Shown here: piece by piece, positions 62,730-64,000 of the stretch
Numbering within the stretch: the first letter of the stretch is position 1
Layout: each line of letters opens with the position of its first letter
Origin: Variovorax sp. J22G73
Lineage (GTDB): Bacteria > Pseudomonadota > Gammaproteobacteria > Burkholderiales > Burkholderiaceae_C
Length of the DNA: 64,000 nucleotides
Reading direction: 5' to 3'
NCBI RefSeq assembly: GCF_030317035.1
Contig: NZ_JASZYK010000021.1
Span: forward strand, 47,622 to 111,621
Program-made: the position numbers and the translations under genes
The notes under the pieces: model-generated
Databases searched by the model: none
Seen by the model: only the letters and a program-made list of their open reading frames with translations
Told to the model about the DNA's origin: nothing

Positions 62730-63255
62730 GGGGAACATATTGAATCTGCCGGCATCCAGCATGTGCCGTCGTGCAGCCCAACGCATAGTCCCTGCGGAAA
62801 GCGTGCCGTCCCCACGATAACGAATACAAGTGCGCTCAGGTGCGATCGAGCAGCTCGCGCATGGTCCGCGGCGAACGCAAGGTCGTCGCCTGAGGGGCGC
62901 GGTACAGGCTCTGGGTGTGAGTGCCAAAAACCTAGGCAATGAAGGCCTTGCGCGAATTGAGCCGCACGCTCGGCCTCCGCGTGTGAGAGATCGACAAAAA
63001 CGCTCGCTCGCGTAGCACGCGTCTCACACAATTCGGTCGCGAGCTCAATACGCACGGGGTCGGCGCCAGATCGCGCGCGTAGAGTTGACCTGTTGCCTCC
63101 CTCGCCCAGCGCGTCCTCTGCACGTGCTTGTCAAGGAAGTCGATCACTGTCGGATCGAACTCAAGAGACCAAGCAGCACCCGGCAGTCGGTACGCAATAC
63201 CGCGCGTACTATCGCGTTTACTACGGCGCTCACTTGCTTTGGCGAAGAACTTCAT
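62726..63255 (-). pseudogene. JAB/JAMM metalloprotease of a ubiquitin-like system, frameshifted
   Basis: The start is probably ATG 63255 (MKFFAKASERRSK), overlapping the E1 stop by 26 bp. The first ~65 residues (YRLPGAAWSLEFDPTVIDFL ... ATGQLYARDL) and the rest (PVRIELATELCETRATRASV) lie in different frames, with the shift near 63060-63070. The second part carries a full JAMM motif, FWHSHPEPVPRPSGDD (HxHPx6SxxD) and a good C-terminus (FPQGLCVGLHDGT). In CBASS type II and Bil/Bub-type systems such JAB proteins cut ubiquitin-like conjugates. If the shift is real, this copy is dead. Confidence 0.8.
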
Positions 63256-63894
63256 CAAAGGATCGCGTGAGCGTCGCGGAGTCGAAATGACCGCCGTTGA
63301 TCGGGACAATGTGCCGCGTGGACGGCTTCACGGGAAGCGAATCGAAGAACGCCTGCGTGCGCACCCATGACCAGACGGTGGATTCACCTACCATGCCATC
63401 GAGCACCGCAATCGTGCGCTCTGCTACAAAGCTCGCTGCAAAAAAGGCATCCGCAGCGCCATACGGATGAAATCCAGCGCTGCATGCCGGCAGTTCGACT
63501 TGCGTGTGCTCTGGCCAGCCGGCCGCGTTCACAAGCTCATCTGCAGGATCGCTCGAAGGCCAAGAATCGCTGGCGCACTCAAGTACCGCGTGCGCCGCGG
63601 CGCAGTGAGGCTCCATCCAGGCGTACACAACGGGAACTGCACCGAGCGAGCGAGCCTTCAGTTGCGAGATCGCCGTACGCACGCTGCTTTCCCCAGTGGC
63701 CTCGATCACGAGATCGTAGTCCCCAGGCACGCAAACCTGGTCTATCCAGGGCACGGCAAGCGCGGCGACACCTAGCACTCGCGTCCCGGGGATTTCCAAG
63801 TTCAGCCTTTCGGCCATCATCACCGCCTTGTTCTTGCCCAGTGCGGACATCCCAAGAATGTGGCGCGAGCAGTTTTCCGCAGAAAACGCGGGGG
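63230..63894 (-). pseudogene. E1/ThiF-like adenylyltransferase, 5' end removed by IS3
   Basis: The remaining ~220 residues begin with ENCSRHILGMSALGKNKAVMMAERLN, the segment that follows the ATP-binding half in ThiF/E1 proteins, then YDLVIEATGESSVRTAISQLKARS, VPVVYAWMEPHCAAAHAVL and a helical C-terminus. The GxGxxG nucleotide site and start codon lie beyond the IS3 junction at about 63885-63895, so the gene is cut. It would activate the C-terminal Gly of a ubiquitin-like protein. It precedes and overlaps the JAB gene, as in E1-JAB operons of prokaryotic ubiquitin-like systems. Confidence 0.8.
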
Positions 63895-64000
63895 TGCGGA
63901 CGAAAACTTGGACTACCAGGAGGTAGTTCGTGTATTCCTACGAAGATCGGATTCGAGCGGTTGAGCTCTACGTCAAGCTGGGCAAACGCGTCAGACCGAC
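63895..64000 (+). mobile_element. IS3 family element, left end (continues outside window)
   Basis: TGCGGACGAAAACTTGGACT at 63895 is a plausible IS3-type terminal repeat, directly followed by an OrfA start. The E1 gene homology ends at this point. The exact boundary cannot be fixed without the right end. Confidence 0.7.
63930..64000 (+). CDS. IS3 family OrfA, N-terminal part
   Basis: GTG 63930 with a strong GGAGG site (63919-63923) begins VYSYEDRIRAVELYVKLGKR, the start of OrfA proteins of IS3 elements (a helix-turn-helix DNA-binding protein, usually fused to OrfB by frameshifting). Only ~23 residues are in the window. Confidence 0.85.
   Translation, partial: MYSYEDRIRAVELYVKLGKRVRP

Noticed and set aside
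61874..62942. Plus-strand frames of 195 and 289 codons opposite the ubiquitin-like module
   Set aside because: The minus strand carries the JAMM motif and coupled starts; the plus frames have no family signal.

Overview
The window is GC-rich DNA of a Gram-negative bacterium. IS66 and IS3 elements, P4-type integrase debris, a type I secretion system and RTX proteins point to a betaproteobacterium, most likely Burkholderiales/Comamonadaceae. This placement is inferred from gene style, not from a marker gene. The whole window reads as accessory genome: stacked defence-type gene sets, a decayed island at a tRNA-Ile(CAU) attachment sequence, and a large RTX protease secretion locus.

Region 1 (1-18.4 kb) is a defence-island-like stretch. 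It holds a coiled-coil/membrane pair (2-1833), a DUF262 remnant (1972-2526) and a compact set with a SEFIR/TIR-type protein and a PD-(D/E)XK-like nuclease (3645-5968). Next is a translationally coupled ABC-three-component (ABC-3C) set (6290-9956). It is followed, with an ATGA overlap, by a UPF0489 gene that is cleanly interrupted by a 3,149-bp IS66 element. The IS carries 26-bp inverted repeats, an exact 8-bp target duplication and an extra fourth gene. Downstream on the minus strand are a REase-like protein, a one-TM protein, a DUF3800 protein and a TIR-like protein (13906-17882), then a P4-type integrase fragment.

Region 2 (18.5-31.5 kb) is bracketed by two identical 49-bp copies of the 3' half of a tRNA-Ile(CAU) gene. 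Each lies next to a terminator-like hairpin, and a 20-bp repeat lies just inside each end. The integrase is dead (internal TAG, no catalytic C terminus) and runs into phage virion-gene debris. The cargo includes an unrecognised three-gene operon (21627-23466), a DUF2569 membrane protein, NinX-like, Xis-like and PrtN-like small phage proteins, and a TraB/GumN family protein.

Region 3 (31.5-34.6 kb) has a plasmid/island-type tyrosine recombinase. It also has gene-poor DNA with a cluster of 27-bp imperfect repeats that resembles a transposon end.

Region 4 (34.6-61.2 kb, all minus strand) is a type I secretion locus: ABC transporter with a C39-like domain lacking the catalytic Cys, HlyD-type adaptor, exported Sel1-like protein, and a 2,037-aa RTX metalloprotease. 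A second transcription unit follows: an exported 178-aa protein, a 4,559-aa RTX metalloprotease and a GT4 glycosyltransferase, all joined by ATGA overlaps. Both proteases keep HExxHxxGxxH and Met-turn motifs and share their last ~90 residues, so they probably use the same exporter. No TolC-type outer-membrane gene is present.

Region 5 (61.7-64 kb) is a degraded ubiquitin-like module: an E1/ThiF gene cut off by an IS3 element, a frameshifted JAB/JAMM protease and a frameshifted Trp-rich protein.
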